Translations under genes and position numbers: made by a program
The notes under the pieces: generated by a model
Databases searched by the model: none
What the model was told of the DNA's origin: nothing
What the model saw: the letters and a program-made list of their open reading frames with translations, nothing else
From: Streptomyces sp. Edi2
GTDB lineage: Bacteria > Actinomycetota > Actinomycetes > Streptomycetales > Streptomycetaceae
Assembly: GCF_040253635.1 (NCBI RefSeq)
Contig: NZ_JBEJGX010000003.1
Coordinates: 682,001 to 746,000 of the forward strand
Length of the DNA: 64,000 nucleotides
Direction of reading: 5' to 3'
Part shown: piece by piece, positions 18,554 to 27,641 of the stretch
Position numbering within the stretch: position 1 is the first letter of the stretch
Layout of the letters: every line of letters starts with the position of its first letter

Positions 18554-20295
18554 TCACCGAGGTTCCCTGAGTGCCGATTGCAGCCGATCACGAAACAGCG
18601 GTAGATGTTCTCCGACCGAAGGAACCAAGATCCGCAAATTCTCAATATCCACCAGTAGTTCGGAAATCTGTCCGGGTGCCGGACTGCGACTCAGAAAGTC
18701 AGCCAGGTATCCTTCTGCTTTCCCCCAATCCGGCACGAAGCAGTGCACGAGAAAAAGGATGGCCACGTCTGTGGCCGCTTCTGCCGTCGATTCACTGGAC
18801 GCAGGGGTACACACCTCGACGGTGTGCGCAAACTGCACTTCACATGCAGGGTCTTGTGCGGCATACAGCGCAACTGCCTTCTCATAGTGAGCCCAGCCGG
18901 AGTCGGCATCAAGTTCGATGGCGCGGTTGAAGTCGGCCAGCGCCTCCTCGTAACGGCCCGCAAGGCGATAGGCGAATCCCCGACTGGGTAATGGCTCCGG
19001 CCGGCACGGTCGATGACGAAGGGCATGGACCGGAGCCAGCTGAACTGTTCGCTGGCCTCCTCGTCATCCACGACGGCGCGGTAAATGTCCTCGTCGAGCT
19101 CCTGCGGGAGAGCACAGGCCAGGGCAGCAGCCCGGCGGGCAGGGCTGGTTTCCCACTTGAGGAACCGCTCGACGGCAGTGCCGCTGGGGTCTCCTACATC
19201 CGCAACACTGGCGGGACGGGCTTCGGCGAGAGTCGAAACCAACACCGGGAGCCGACCCGATAGCTCCAGGATCACTTCGGTGATCTTTTCATCGGTGATC
19301 CCTTTGGCTGCCAGGAGTTGGCGCGCCTCCGCATCGGTGAACACCTCCAGCGGCAGATCGGTGACCAGGTCGAGCCAATCCCCCCAGCATCGGGCATCGA
19401 GCCGAGGCTGTCCTGCCAGGACCACTAATACGTTGGCCGGCAGGTGTCCGTATCGTTCGGTGACCAACATGTCCCGCAGCCACACGTTCAAGAGCGGCCC
19501 GGTGCGCTCATAGGTGTCGAAGAACAACACCACCCAAGGCCGGCACGCCGCAGCCTCTGTCAGGCCCTGGAGAAACACCGGAGTGAGGGTCTGCAGAGGG
19601 GACAGGACGAGCTGGACGTCGTCATGGTTCCGCAACCGGGCACTGAGCAGCGCCTTGGCCCGGTCGGCTCCGGCCGCGACCTGGCCGTGGTCGACTGTGC
19701 TGGTGAACGCTCCGATGCCGGGGATCATGCCCAACCCCGCGAGGCCGAGTTGCGACACGATCACGCTGGAGGGTGACGGACCCTGCTGCTCCCGCCCTTG
19801 GCCTGTCCCTGCCGCCTCGCTGGATGCACCGGCGGTGGCTCCGCTCGCATCTGCCTCGTGCCGACGCTGCCTGTAGGTGGTCAGCAGCTTGTTGAAGCCC
19901 TTGAGATCGACACCCTGTTGAGCGAGCTGCGAACTGACCGCCTCCATCGTCTCCACCAGGTCCGCTGCGGACTCGTCCATGTAGGCAGTGAGGGCTTGCG
20001 CCTCGCGGGCAACGGACTCCATCTGCCGTAACAGGGTTGACTTGCCCACACCGGCTGGGCCACGGATATGGAAGAGAAACTGGGTGGCCTCTTCCGGCGG
20101 CTGTTGCAGAGCATCCTTGAATGCAGCTTGCTCTCCCTGGCGTCCGACCAATCCGCTACGACGCCGTCGCCGGATCAGCTCCTGCCGTGAAGGACCCCGC
20201 CTCGCCAACTGAAACCCCCACCGAGATGGCCGACAGATCGCTTGGTCATAGTGCCGTACACAAGCGTCCGCCGTCCCTGGGCAGCCCACATCCAA
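18554..20295 (-). pseudogene. NTPase with TPR repeats, broken by one frameshift
   Basis: The 5' frame encodes a P-loop NTPase: GLVGRQGEQAAFKDAL, Walker A RGPAGVGKST, and Walker B WVVLFFDTYER, with a regulatory helical part after it. It loses sense after RSHYP at about 18986. In the next frame the sequence continues as SRGFAYRLAGRYEEALADFN, then a full TPR (RAIELDADSGWAHYEKAVAL) and on to a stop at 18554. Restoring one base in the CCC/GGG run at 18986-18988 gives RSHYPSRGFAYRLAGRYEE. The break is therefore a recent single-base deletion or a sequencing error. The true start is uncertain; a TTG near 20211 giving LARRGPSRQEL is plausible. Such NTPase-TPR proteins are common in Streptomyces and sometimes linked to signalling or defence. 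Confidence 0.75.
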
Positions 20296-20472
20296 CCGTC
20301 GGTGAAATCTTCCTCGTCAGGCAACGAACACGGATGACCGCACCGGCCGCCTCCGACGGAGGACGCTGTCGCCGGAGTGGGTTCGGCCGGTGCCCTGTCC
20401 GCCGCGCCTCTTCCGCAACGTGATCGGACGATCTGAGGCTGGAGGAGCGAACACCGGCTTCTGATAGGGATG

Positions 20473-20511
20473 TTGACCGTGACGGCATAACTCAGTTAAC
20501 TACTTAGTTAT
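20473..20511 (+). promoter_or_regulatory. Leaderless promoter with overlapping inverted repeats
   Basis: TTGACC (20473-20478) and TTAACT (20496-20501) are separated by exactly 17 bp, a textbook -35/-10 pair rare in this G+C-rich window. Transcription should begin at about 20508-20510, at the ATG at 20510, so the mRNA would be leaderless. The -10 lies inside the palindrome AGTTAACT (20494-20501), flanked by ATAACT (20487-20492) and AGTTAT (20506-20511), which are inverted copies. The arrangement looks like an operator covering the promoter. Confidence 0.6.
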
Positions 20512-20848
20512 GGACTTCACTATTGTGGCCCACGCCGTAGAGGTGGATCACGGCATCAAGCGTCTTTCGATGCGGTTCATCAAGCGCTACGCGGCGCCGG
20601 ACCGGGTGCGACTCAGCGCCGAACTCTGCGAACAGATCGCACGGGCCCTGGATGAGCTCGGGCTGATGACCCTGCCGCGACGGCTTCCTACGTCTGAGAA
20701 CGAGTACATCTTCGTTATCCAGAAGGGCAGCGCGCTTGGCGAGGCCGTGGCCATCGCATCCTCGGTTGCGATGATGGAAAAAATGGGGACTCCTGTACTA
20801 CCCAGCCTTTTCGAAAGGTTCCCGGAAGCGAGGCGCCAATTGACATAA
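20510..20848 (+). CDS. Small protein of unknown function
   Basis: 112 residues, no recognised domain. It opens MDFTIVAHAVEVDHGIKRLS, with alternating hydrophobic residues suggesting strands, then a helix (AELCEQIARALDELGLMTLP) and a C-terminal helix (GEAVAIASSVAMMEKMGTPV). There is no ribosome-binding site, which fits the leaderless promoter. Codon use is less G+C-biased than in neighbours (several ATT, CGA and TCG codons), suggesting recent transfer. It is the first rightward gene of an accessory stretch with the DUF3800 and 764-residue genes. Confidence 0.6.
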   Translation: MDFTIVAHAVEVDHGIKRLSMRFIKRYAAPDRVRLSAELCEQIARALDELGLMTLPRRLPTSENEYIFVIQKGSALGEAVAIASSVAMMEKMGTPVLPSLFERFPEARRQLT

Positions 20849-21034
20849 GACGTCTGAACGTTTTCGATCGAATCTCATCAAAACTCCTCTTTCCAGGCAT
20901 ACTTGTCGCATCGGCGAGTCAAAAAGCTCTACGGTCCAAGAGTGCAACGCGGTTCACCGGCGATGCGCTGGTCCCGACGTTTCACCAGGGGCTCCTCTCC
21001 ATCTAAGAGTCCCTGGCGCAACGGAGTTCCGCAC

Positions 21035-21814
21035 ATGGTCCACGATGAACAATGCTTCACGCCCCGCTCTGTCCGGATCGTCACCCCGAGCCTCCAGGAG
21101 AACGCCTCTCACAGCTCACCTTCGCTGACCCGCCGGACCTTGCCGGACAGCATCTATTTTCTGGATGATTCGGGAAACTCCGACGTTTCACTGTTCGGAT
21201 TTATTCGGGTGCCGTGGATCGAAGGATGGCGCGAGGCTGACGCCGCATGGGCCACCTTCCTGAAAAATCTGCAGGTCAGCCCGCATTTCAGCTACACGCA
21301 CGGCTATCCGCTTCATGCCGTTGACCTGGTCGCCGGGAGGGGAAGGCTGCTACACCCGGAGGCCGGAACTGCTCCCACCGTGCTGCAGAAGAGCGCGGCT
21401 GCGAGCATCGTGCTCCAGGGGCTGAAGGTGCTGAGCCAGGTACCCAGGCTCGCCGTCGGGTCTGTCTACCGTCGCGGGGCGAGCCGCGAGGACTTGTACG
21501 CGGACCTGGTGGAGATGGTCAATAGCCGCCATGCGGAAGCAGGCAGTTGGTGCCAATTCATCGTGGACGGAAACGGCACGGAACGGGCGCTGCGGGCCGC
21601 TCATCGTCAGCTTCCCGCCGACCGACGGCATGTTCTTGGCGATCCTTTGCTCGTCCCGGCCGACCGGATCCCGCTGCTACAGGCGGCCGATTTCGTCGCG
21701 CACGCTGCCTACCAGTCCCTGGTCCGGCATCCCCGTCGGGCATTCATGTGGGACTGGTACCCGCGCTTCTTCCCCGAGGCCGGTGCGCTGATGAATCTCG
21801 GGCGGCTTCACTGA
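21035..21814 (+). CDS. DUF3800 domain protein
   Basis: 259 residues from ATG at 21035, chosen for CGGAG ten bases upstream; the frame is open for another 44 codons but that part is unlike the family. The hallmark FLDDSGN (in YFLDDSGNSDVSLFGF) comes at about residue 42, and the second conserved block LLQAADFVAHAAYQS near residue 225. DUF3800 has an RNase H-like fold with acidic residues in these two blocks, and its members are common in accessory islands beside restriction, toxin-antitoxin or phage genes. Biochemical function is not established. A hairpin terminator follows the stop immediately, which argues that the next gene has its own promoter or depends on readthrough. Confidence 0.8.
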   Translation: MVHDEQCFTPRSVRIVTPSLQENASHSSPSLTRRTLPDSIYFLDDSGNSDVSLFGFIRVPWIEGWREADAAWATFLKNLQVSPHFSYTHGYPLHAVDLVAGRGRLLHPEAGTAPTVLQKSAAASIVLQGLKVLSQVPRLAVGSVYRRGASREDLYADLVEMVNSRHAEAGSWCQFIVDGNGTERALRAAHRQLPADRRHVLGDPLLVPADRIPLLQAADFVAHAAYQSLVRHPRRAFMWDWYPRFFPEAGALMNLGRLH

Positions 21815-21820
21815 AAAGAT

Positions 21821-21850
21821 CCGGGCCCCTGCGGTGAAGCCGGGGCCCGG
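21821..21850 (+). terminator. Hairpin terminator after DUF3800 gene
   Basis: Arms CCGGGCCCC (21821-21829) and GGGGCCCGG (21842-21850) enclose a 12-base loop, seven bases after the stop codon. Confidence 0.65.
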
Positions 21851-21933
21851 GTCGGACCTGGTGCTCCGGGAACCCGGGCCAGGACCGCAAGTCAATTCTT
21901 CCACACAATCCACAGCTCATGCCCGGAGGATGC

Positions 21934-24228
21934 ATGTCCCGTCCCGCTTCCCAGTCCGTAATGCTCGTCTGGAAAGGCGAGAGTGTCGCGGTTTCCAGTG
22001 TTGAACGCGCCCTGCCCTCACAGCCCGATGAGTCTGTCCGGGCCAAGGTTGCTACCGCCGGCGTTGCCAACCCACTCGCCTCGCTTCCTCTCGGTGCCTG
22101 GCAAGCCGTGGCCCGGGCATCGGCCGTTCCCGAAGGTGTAGCAGTCATGCTGCAGCCCACCGCACAGGAGCCCGGCGGCCTCCTGCTGGAGGAGAACGTC
22201 GAAGGCGCCACTCTCCGGACCTTCAACACCCGTGTCTGGCTCAGCGAACTGCTGCCCGGTATTCAGCCCCGCACGGGGATGGAGGTGATGGACGTCCCCG
22301 ACCCGCAGGTGGTGGGCACGACCCAAGGCGGCGAGCCGTGCGCCGTCGTGCGCTATCGGTACAAAGACCTACAGCACCTGAAGGATCACATCCGGCAGAC
22401 CGTACACGGCACCCTGGCTCTCAACAGCTACGCGGTCTCCATCCTGGGCCGGAAGGTCACCCGCCCCCTGATCACACATCCGGTGGAGTTCACCTTCGAG
22501 GACGGCACAGAGTCCTTCCACGCTCTTGTCGTGCGGGACGGCATCACACGTTTGGCCAGCGCTTGGAGCCTACTCGCCGGTCCGGACGCCGAGGCCGAGG
22601 ACGCAGCCGATCTCATGGTGGAGTCGCTTTTCGGGAAGACTTCGGGCGCTCCCGCTGCAGACGGCCGGCCCTTCGTCGAGCGGCTGGCAGCGACCCGTGA
22701 GAACTGGCGGAGGGCCCTCGCCCACGAGTTCCACGGGGCCATGGCAGGAGAACAGCCGGGCGACCGCGGAGTCCACATCGCGCAGACCTACATGGTCCCC
22801 GCCCAGGTAGCAGTCGGCGCCGAGGGGCACCCGGGCCACCTGCTGGCGCCCGAGGACGTCTTCGACGACGCCATGCGCTCGATCCTGGCCAGCGTGCACG
22901 TCGAGTTCAAGGCGTGGGACTCCGCGGCCCAGAACGTGGAGGTGGCCACCCGGGCCCTCAAGCGCATCATCCAGCTCGGTGACGTGCCGGTGGCCAAGGA
23001 GAGCCTCCAGGTCGTCTACGGCTTGGCCGTGGGCCGGACCGCACCGGAGGATCTGCCCCGGGAGTACGGCGACGACCGCCTCCCGGGCACCGCCCTGTGG
23101 CGCGGTATCCAGCTGATCCACGCCCTGACCCGGCCCGAGCTGTACGAGCGGCTCAAGGAGCAGGCCAAAACCATCAAGGGCGGCTCGCGGATGAGCGCCA
23201 AAGGCTTCGCCGAGCTTCTGGGCCCGATCATCGATCTGCCGTGGCGCAGCGCCAAGAAGGCCGTTTCCAAGCAGGCCCGCAACGCATGGAGCAACGGCGG
23301 TGTCCTCACCCGAGAGGTGCTCAAGGAGTGGGAGCCGGTTTTCACTGACGACTTCACCAGCCTGGTGCAACCAGCCTTGGCGGGCGACGCCGGTGCCCGG
23401 TGCACGCTGGCGGTGGCCGGCGGCATCGCGCTGATCGCCGACAAACTCCTCACCCGGAACGTCGGCTCGTCCCTGATGGCCCCCAAGGAGAAGGGCGGCG
23501 TACCCTTCCGGTCCGACGTCCACCTGGTCGTCGAGGATCTGTCGGCCCAGGACAATGAGCTGGGCCTGTGGACCCTGGCACTGACCGCCAACCGGTTCCG
23601 CGCCGGCGCGCTGCCGGAGAACGTGCAGTCCGTACGGCAGTTCGTCCGCCGGGACCGGAAGGACGACGAAGGCCCGGCCTACGTGCACACCAAGGTGGAC
23701 CTGGAACAGCCGGACAAAGTTGCCCGGGATGAGAACGGCGTCCCCCTGCCGTTGTGTGAATGGGACGTGGTGTGGGCCGCCGACCAGGAGCGCGCCCGCG
23801 TGGCCTACGCGGAGCACTTGGCCCGCCAGTCGCCCGCCCCTGCCCCGCCCCCGACCCCGGCTTCCAAGGAGGACTCGGCGGGCGGTGTGGGCGGGGAGTC
23901 TCTCGACGGCGAGGGCACCTTGACCGTACCTAAGCCGTGGGGCCCCTCTTCCAGCGATCCCGGCGACGCTGCCCCGAGCGGCAGGCGGGCCGCCGACTAC
24001 CGACGCACTCTGCGGGGAAGCTTGTCGAGTGCCAGGATCGCCCTGGATGGTCTGACGGCGATTGATGGCACGGCCGGGAGCTGGCCACCCGTCGTCGAGC
24101 TCGCCGAGTTCGGTGACCTGCGTCAGTCGCTGCTCGAGCTACAGACCGACCTGGAAAACCTACGGCGCAACGTCCACGGCGAGGCTGCGACCGCTGACGC
24201 GGATGCAGAGGGCGACGACGAGGGCTGA
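21934..24228 (+). CDS. Large protein of unknown function, possible ParB-like N-terminus
   Basis: 764 residues from ATG at 21934, with GGAGG four bases before; ATG at 21919 is an alternative. No family is recognised. Residues ~125-215 have the order of a ParB/sulfiredoxin-type domain: HLKDHIRQTVHGTLALNSYA, then a 'PLITHPVEF' strand, then FEDGTESFHALVVRDGITR with LASAWSLL. The VVRDGITRLASA segment resembles the DGxxRxxAA turn of ParB-like proteins. The middle (~250-600) is helical with basic patches (WRSAKKAVSKQARNAW). Residues ~645-700 are a Pro/Ser/Gly linker, and the last ~60 form helices ending in an acidic tail. It follows the DUF3800 gene by 120 bp. The ParB comparison is inference from pattern only. 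Confidence 0.65.
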   Translation: MSRPASQSVMLVWKGESVAVSSVERALPSQPDESVRAKVATAGVANPLASLPLGAWQAVARASAVPEGVAVMLQPTAQEPGGLLLEENVEGATLRTFNTRVWLSELLPGIQPRTGMEVMDVPDPQVVGTTQGGEPCAVVRYRYKDLQHLKDHIRQTVHGTLALNSYAVSILGRKVTRPLITHPVEFTFEDGTESFHALVVRDGITRLASAWSLLAGPDAEAEDAADLMVESLFGKTSGAPAADGRPFVERLAATRENWRRALAHEFHGAMAGEQPGDRGVHIAQTYMVPAQVAVGAEGHPGHLLAPEDVFDDAMRSILASVHVEFKAWDSAAQNVEVATRALKRIIQLGDVPVAKESLQVVYGLAVGRTAPEDLPREYGDDRLPGTALWRGIQLIHALTRPELYERLKEQAKTIKGGSRMSAKGFAELLGPIIDLPWRSAKKAVSKQARNAWSNGGVLTREVLKEWEPVFTDDFTSLVQPALAGDAGARCTLAVAGGIALIADKLLTRNVGSSLMAPKEKGGVPFRSDVHLVVEDLSAQDNELGLWTLALTANRFRAGALPENVQSVRQFVRRDRKDDEGPAYVHTKVDLEQPDKVARDENGVPLPLCEWDVVWAADQERARVAYAEHLARQSPAPAPPPTPASKEDSAGGVGGESLDGEGTLTVPKPWGPSSSDPGDAAPSGRRAADYRRTLRGSLSSARIALDGLTAIDGTAGSWPPVVELAEFGDLRQSLLELQTDLENLRRNVHGEAATADADAEGDDEG

Positions 24229-24301
24229 CGTGGAAGCTTCGTCCGTTCCAAGGTCCAGCGGATGACCGGGCTCAGGTCCGCGACCTCGGCCTCGACCCTC
24301 T

Positions 24302-24390
24302 CAAGCAGGACGGGAATCGAACCCGTGCTCCGGACTGGGAAACTCCGCCCCTACCGGGCGGCGGACTGCGGTCCGCGTCTCTGAGCTGCG
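24302..24390 (-). other. Degenerate tRNA-like sequence
   Basis: On the minus strand, 24326-24310 reads ACGGG-TTCGATT-CCCGT, a perfect T arm with 5-bp stem and consensus loop. Further 5' there is GCGCAGCTCAG, like a tRNA D arm, and hairpins between. But no 7-bp acceptor stem matches CCTGCTT, and the anticodon arm does not form a 7-base loop. It is best seen as a tRNA remnant, possibly an old attachment site at the edge of the accessory stretch. Confidence 0.35.
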
Positions 24391-24488
24391 CAGATGCGTG
24401 GCTGTCTGGCCGTGTGGCTGCATTGACCGTGTGGCCGCTGAATCGACCGTGTGGACGGGAAGACGTGGAAGGGGTACGAGCGCGCCGC

Positions 24489-25571
24489 TCAGCAGAGTTC
24501 ACGGCACGGGATCGATCCGGTCTGGTGGCCGTGCGTCGATCCGGTCTGGCGGCCGTGCGCCGTGGTGAGGGCGGACTCGGCTGTGCGGGCATCCGTCGGG
24601 GTGGGGTCAACCGGCGTCGTGGGGTCGAGTGCCACGGCCGAGGAGACGGTACGGCGGCCGCCGGACGGAACCGCAGCGCGGGAGCCGCCGCCCAGGATGC
24701 TGACGGTGTTGGCCGCCACGATGGCCGCGATGGCCAGCCAGTCGATTCCTTGCAGGGTCTGGTCCAGGACGACGAGGCCGACCAGAGCCGCGAGGACGGG
24801 GTTGACGCTCATGAAAACCCCGAAGAAGCGGGCGGGGACCCGGCGCAGTGCGCGCAGGTCGGCGAGGAACGGGACGGCCGAGGAGAGGAGGCCTGCGGCA
24901 GCCGCGTACCCGATGGCGCTCGCGCTGGGGTGGTGGTGGGCGAGCACGGCGATTCCGATGGGGAGGTACAGCAGGGCCGAGACACCGGCAGCCGCGGCCG
25001 AGCCCTCGGCGCCCGGCAGCCGGGCGCCGACGAGCCGGTTGAGCAGGATGTAGGACGCCCAGCACACGGCAGCGAGCAGGCCCAGCGCGAGGCCCACGTA
25101 GTCGGTGGCCGGCTGCGGGCGGGTCAGCAGGACGACCGCGGCCCCGGCGACGAGGGCACACAGCAGATCCGCCAGCCGGCGGGAGGCGGCGAGTGCCACG
25201 GCCAGCGGCCCGAGGAATTCCAGGGTCACCGCGAGGCCCAGACCGATGCGGTCGATCGCCGTGTAGAGGGACAGGTTCATGGTGGCGAACACCGCCGCCA
25301 GGCACAGCACCGGCCACCACTGCCGCCAGGTGAACGTCCGCAGCCGCGGCCGCCCCACCGCCAGCAGGACGAGGCCCGCCACCCACTGCCGCACGGCCAC
25401 CACGCCCGCCGGCCCGATCACCGGAAACGCCAGTGCTCCGGTCGCGGCACCGATCTGGTTGGACAGCCCGCTGCCGAACATCATCGCGACCCCCGCCGCA
25501 CGGCCCGGGTGCGCCGCCGGTCCCCCACGATCTGCCTCGGGTTGCCACCGGCCTTGAGTGCTCTTTCCCAT
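24489..25571 (-). CDS. EamA/RhtA-type drug/metabolite exporter
   Basis: 360 residues from ATG at 25571 (MGKSTQGRWQ); an upstream frame extends into the regulatory region and is not used. Ten membrane helices form two EamA halves, with the family segments FPVIGPAGVVAVRQWVAGLVLL, NLSLYTAIDRIGLGLAVTLEFLGPLAVAL, and ARFFGVFMSVNPVLAALVGLVVLDQTL. It is closest in pattern to RhtA-like threonine/homoserine exporters. The last ~45 residues (DPTTPVDPTPTDARTAES onward) are a hydrophilic, repeat-encoded tail with HGRQTGS/HGHQTGS copies. It is divergent from a LysR gene, a common arrangement in which the regulator controls the exporter. Confidence 0.85.
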   Translation of the reverse strand: MGKSTQGRWQPEADRGGPAAHPGRAAGVAMMFGSGLSNQIGAATGALAFPVIGPAGVVAVRQWVAGLVLLAVGRPRLRTFTWRQWWPVLCLAAVFATMNLSLYTAIDRIGLGLAVTLEFLGPLAVALAASRRLADLLCALVAGAAVVLLTRPQPATDYVGLALGLLAAVCWASYILLNRLVGARLPGAEGSAAAAGVSALLYLPIGIAVLAHHHPSASAIGYAAAAGLLSSAVPFLADLRALRRVPARFFGVFMSVNPVLAALVGLVVLDQTLQGIDWLAIAAIVAANTVSILGGGSRAAVPSGGRRTVSSAVALDPTTPVDPTPTDARTAESALTTAHGRQTGSTHGHQTGSIPCRELC

Positions 25572-25660
25572 GCACCGAGCATCCGGCCGGAGACACCCAT
25601 ACGTAAAATGCATGCACGTACGCATCAATGCGCCCTGGTTATGGATCTGGACACTGGACA
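25572..25660. promoter_or_regulatory. Divergent promoter region, exporter/lysR
   Basis: The 89-bp intergenic region contains ATGC-N10-GCAT (ATGCATGCACGTACGCAT, within 25605-25630), an interrupted dyad of the size LysR proteins bind. It is the only short A+T-richer patch here. Binding by the adjacent LysR is inferred from position. Confidence 0.45.
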
Positions 25661-26512
25661 ATGGAACTGCGACACCTGCGCTGTCTGGTGGCGATCGTCG
25701 ACGCCGGCGGCTTCACCGATGCCGCCATCGATCTGGGCATCTCCCAGGCGGCGGTGTCCCGCACGCTCAGTTCGCTCGAAGACGCGCTGGGAGTAAGGCT
25801 GTTGCACCGCACCAGCAGGAACGTCATCCCCACCACCGCCGGCGTCCAGGTGCTGGCGCGCGCCCGCAAGGTGCTGGCCGAGGCCGACAACCTCATCCGC
25901 GAAGCCACCACCGGCCACACCCGCCTGCGCATCGGCCATGCCTGGTCGGCCATGGGCCGGCACACCGCCGAGTACCAGCGTCGTTGGGCGGCCCGCTACC
26001 CCGACGTCGAACTGCATCTTATCCGTACCAACTCGTCCACCGGCGGCCTGGCAGAGGGCCTGTGCGACCTGGCCGTGGTGCGTACCGCCTTCGACGACGC
26101 GCGCTTCGCCAGCGCCGTCGTCGGCCGGGAACGCCGCTACTGCGCCATGGCCGACGACGACCCCTGGGTCACCCGCCGCTCCATCGCCCTGGCCGACATC
26201 CGCGAACGCACCCTCCTCATCGACCGGCGCACCGGCACCACCACGGCCGACCTGTGGCCGGAGTCAGCGCGTCCCGTCGTGGAATACACCCAGGACATCG
26301 ATGACTGGCTCGCCCTGATCGCCACCGGCCGCAGCGTCGGCATCACCCCCGAGAGCACCGTCAACCAGTACCGGCGCGACGGGATCGTCTTCCGGCGGCT
26401 GCGCGATGCCACGCCCATCGCGGTCCACCTCATCTGGCGCCGCCACGACCCGCATCCGGCGACCCATGCCGCCGTCGCGCTGCTGACCGACCTCTACCAC
26501 CGGGGGAAGTGA
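25661..26512 (+). CDS. LysR-family transcriptional regulator
   Basis: 283 residues from ATG at 25661 (MELRHLRCLVAIVDAGGFTDAA). The winged helix-turn-helix is residues 1-60, with the LysR signature DLGISQAAVSRTLSSLEDALG and RLLHRTSRNVIPTTAG. The effector domain follows with two periplasmic-binding-like lobes (LRIGHAWSAMG, LPDLAVVRTAF-like CDLAVVRTAFDDARF, SVGITPES). It is divergently oriented from the EamA exporter and so is probably its regulator. The upstream in-frame codons are inside the promoter. Confidence 0.9.
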   Translation: MELRHLRCLVAIVDAGGFTDAAIDLGISQAAVSRTLSSLEDALGVRLLHRTSRNVIPTTAGVQVLARARKVLAEADNLIREATTGHTRLRIGHAWSAMGRHTAEYQRRWAARYPDVELHLIRTNSSTGGLAEGLCDLAVVRTAFDDARFASAVVGRERRYCAMADDDPWVTRRSIALADIRERTLLIDRRTGTTTADLWPESARPVVEYTQDIDDWLALIATGRSVGITPESTVNQYRRDGIVFRRLRDATPIAVHLIWRRHDPHPATHAAVALLTDLYHRGK

Positions 26513-26621
26513 AGGGCTGTGCGCTGCCGCCCTGGCAGCGCTCCGCCCCGGCAACGGCCCCATGCTGCGCAACCGGCGCCTCCCTGCCCTCCCCGCCACC
26601 TCGAACCCAGACAAGGTAGCC

Positions 26622-27386
26622 ATGACGGAACCCACTGCCGCCTGGCAGGAACAGGTCGCGGCCCTCGGACCCTTCTTCGCCTTCGAGACGCACCCCGCGG
26701 CGTCGGAGATCGCCTCCCCCTGGCGCAGGTTGAGCGAGGTGGCGCGGGAGGAGAGCGGCGTCCTGCGGGAGCGCGTCACCGCGGTGCGTGCCTCGCTTGC
26801 CGCCCGCGGCGGCAGACCGGCCGAGGCCGTCGAACAGCGTGTGGCCGCTTCCGTGGCACATCTGGGTCTGGTGGCACGGGTCATCTCGCCGTTGCTCGGC
26901 CTGGCCGCTGTGCGCGGCCTGCCGTCACCACCACCCACCCTGGACGATCTGAGGTGGCACTCCGGCCTCGGCGGCGCGTTCGCCCTGTCGCTGCCGTGGG
27001 AGACGGTAGCGGCCTCGGTCGCCGCCGGTAACGCCGACAACAACGCCGATGCTGATGCCGACGCCGTAGAGAAGTTGCTCGACGGGCCGATCCGCGAACT
27101 GGGCGACGCCGCAGCATCCTTCTCCGTCTCCCCGCGCATTCTGTGGGGCAATGTGGCATCGGCCGTCAACGGCGCGGCGGCGGGCATGGTGTCCGCGGCA
27201 CCGGACCTCGCACGCCCGGCGCGCACAGCGGCCCTGCTGTTCCTGAGCCGGCCGCTGCTTCAGGACACCCACACCCTGGACGCGGGCAACGGGCGCTTCC
27301 GGCGGAGGAGTTGCTGTCTGATCTACCGGGCCGCTCCGGGTGCCTCGGGAGCGATCTGCGGCGATTGCGTCCTTGCGCGCCCCTGA
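26622..27386 (+). CDS. FhuF-like (2Fe-2S) iron-reductase family protein
   Basis: 254 residues from the ATG of MTEPTAAWQEQ; an ATG 20 codons earlier is possible. The protein is mostly helical. Its C-terminus carries CC-x10-C-x2-C in RRRSCCLIYRAAPGASGAICGDC, the signature of FhuF-type ferric-siderophore reductases, where the four cysteines hold a 2Fe-2S cluster. The preceding LWGNVASAVNGAA motif is also typical of the family. A NADNNADADADA stretch near residue 145 is low complexity. No siderophore genes are nearby, so the iron source is unknown. Confidence 0.8.
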   Translation: MTEPTAAWQEQVAALGPFFAFETHPAASEIASPWRRLSEVAREESGVLRERVTAVRASLAARGGRPAEAVEQRVAASVAHLGLVARVISPLLGLAAVRGLPSPPPTLDDLRWHSGLGGAFALSLPWETVAASVAAGNADNNADADADAVEKLLDGPIRELGDAAASFSVSPRILWGNVASAVNGAAAGMVSAAPDLARPARTAALLFLSRPLLQDTHTLDAGNGRFRRRSCCLIYRAAPGASGAICGDCVLARP

Positions 27387-27641
27387 GAGAGCCTGAGAGT
27401 CCCTGAGACCCCAGGCGAACCCCTGCGGACCCCTGCGCATCTCTTACCGAATGGTCTCTGTCGCTGGTCTCTTTCCTGACCGCCTGCCGGAAGCCTGAGA
27501 CAGGAACCGGATCGAACCCCCACTGCTGGTCCGGGGGCGGGGTGGCCTCCGGGGGCATGCAGCCGTATGCCCAAATGCGCCTGGTTTTCCGGGGTTCTGT
27601 GCCTATCATGATCGTGCTGTACGACGGAAAGGCGGCGGTCG

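Noticed and set aside
24302..24390. Functional tRNA gene
   Set aside because: No acceptor stem and no 7-base anticodon loop could be formed, so only a remnant is proposed.
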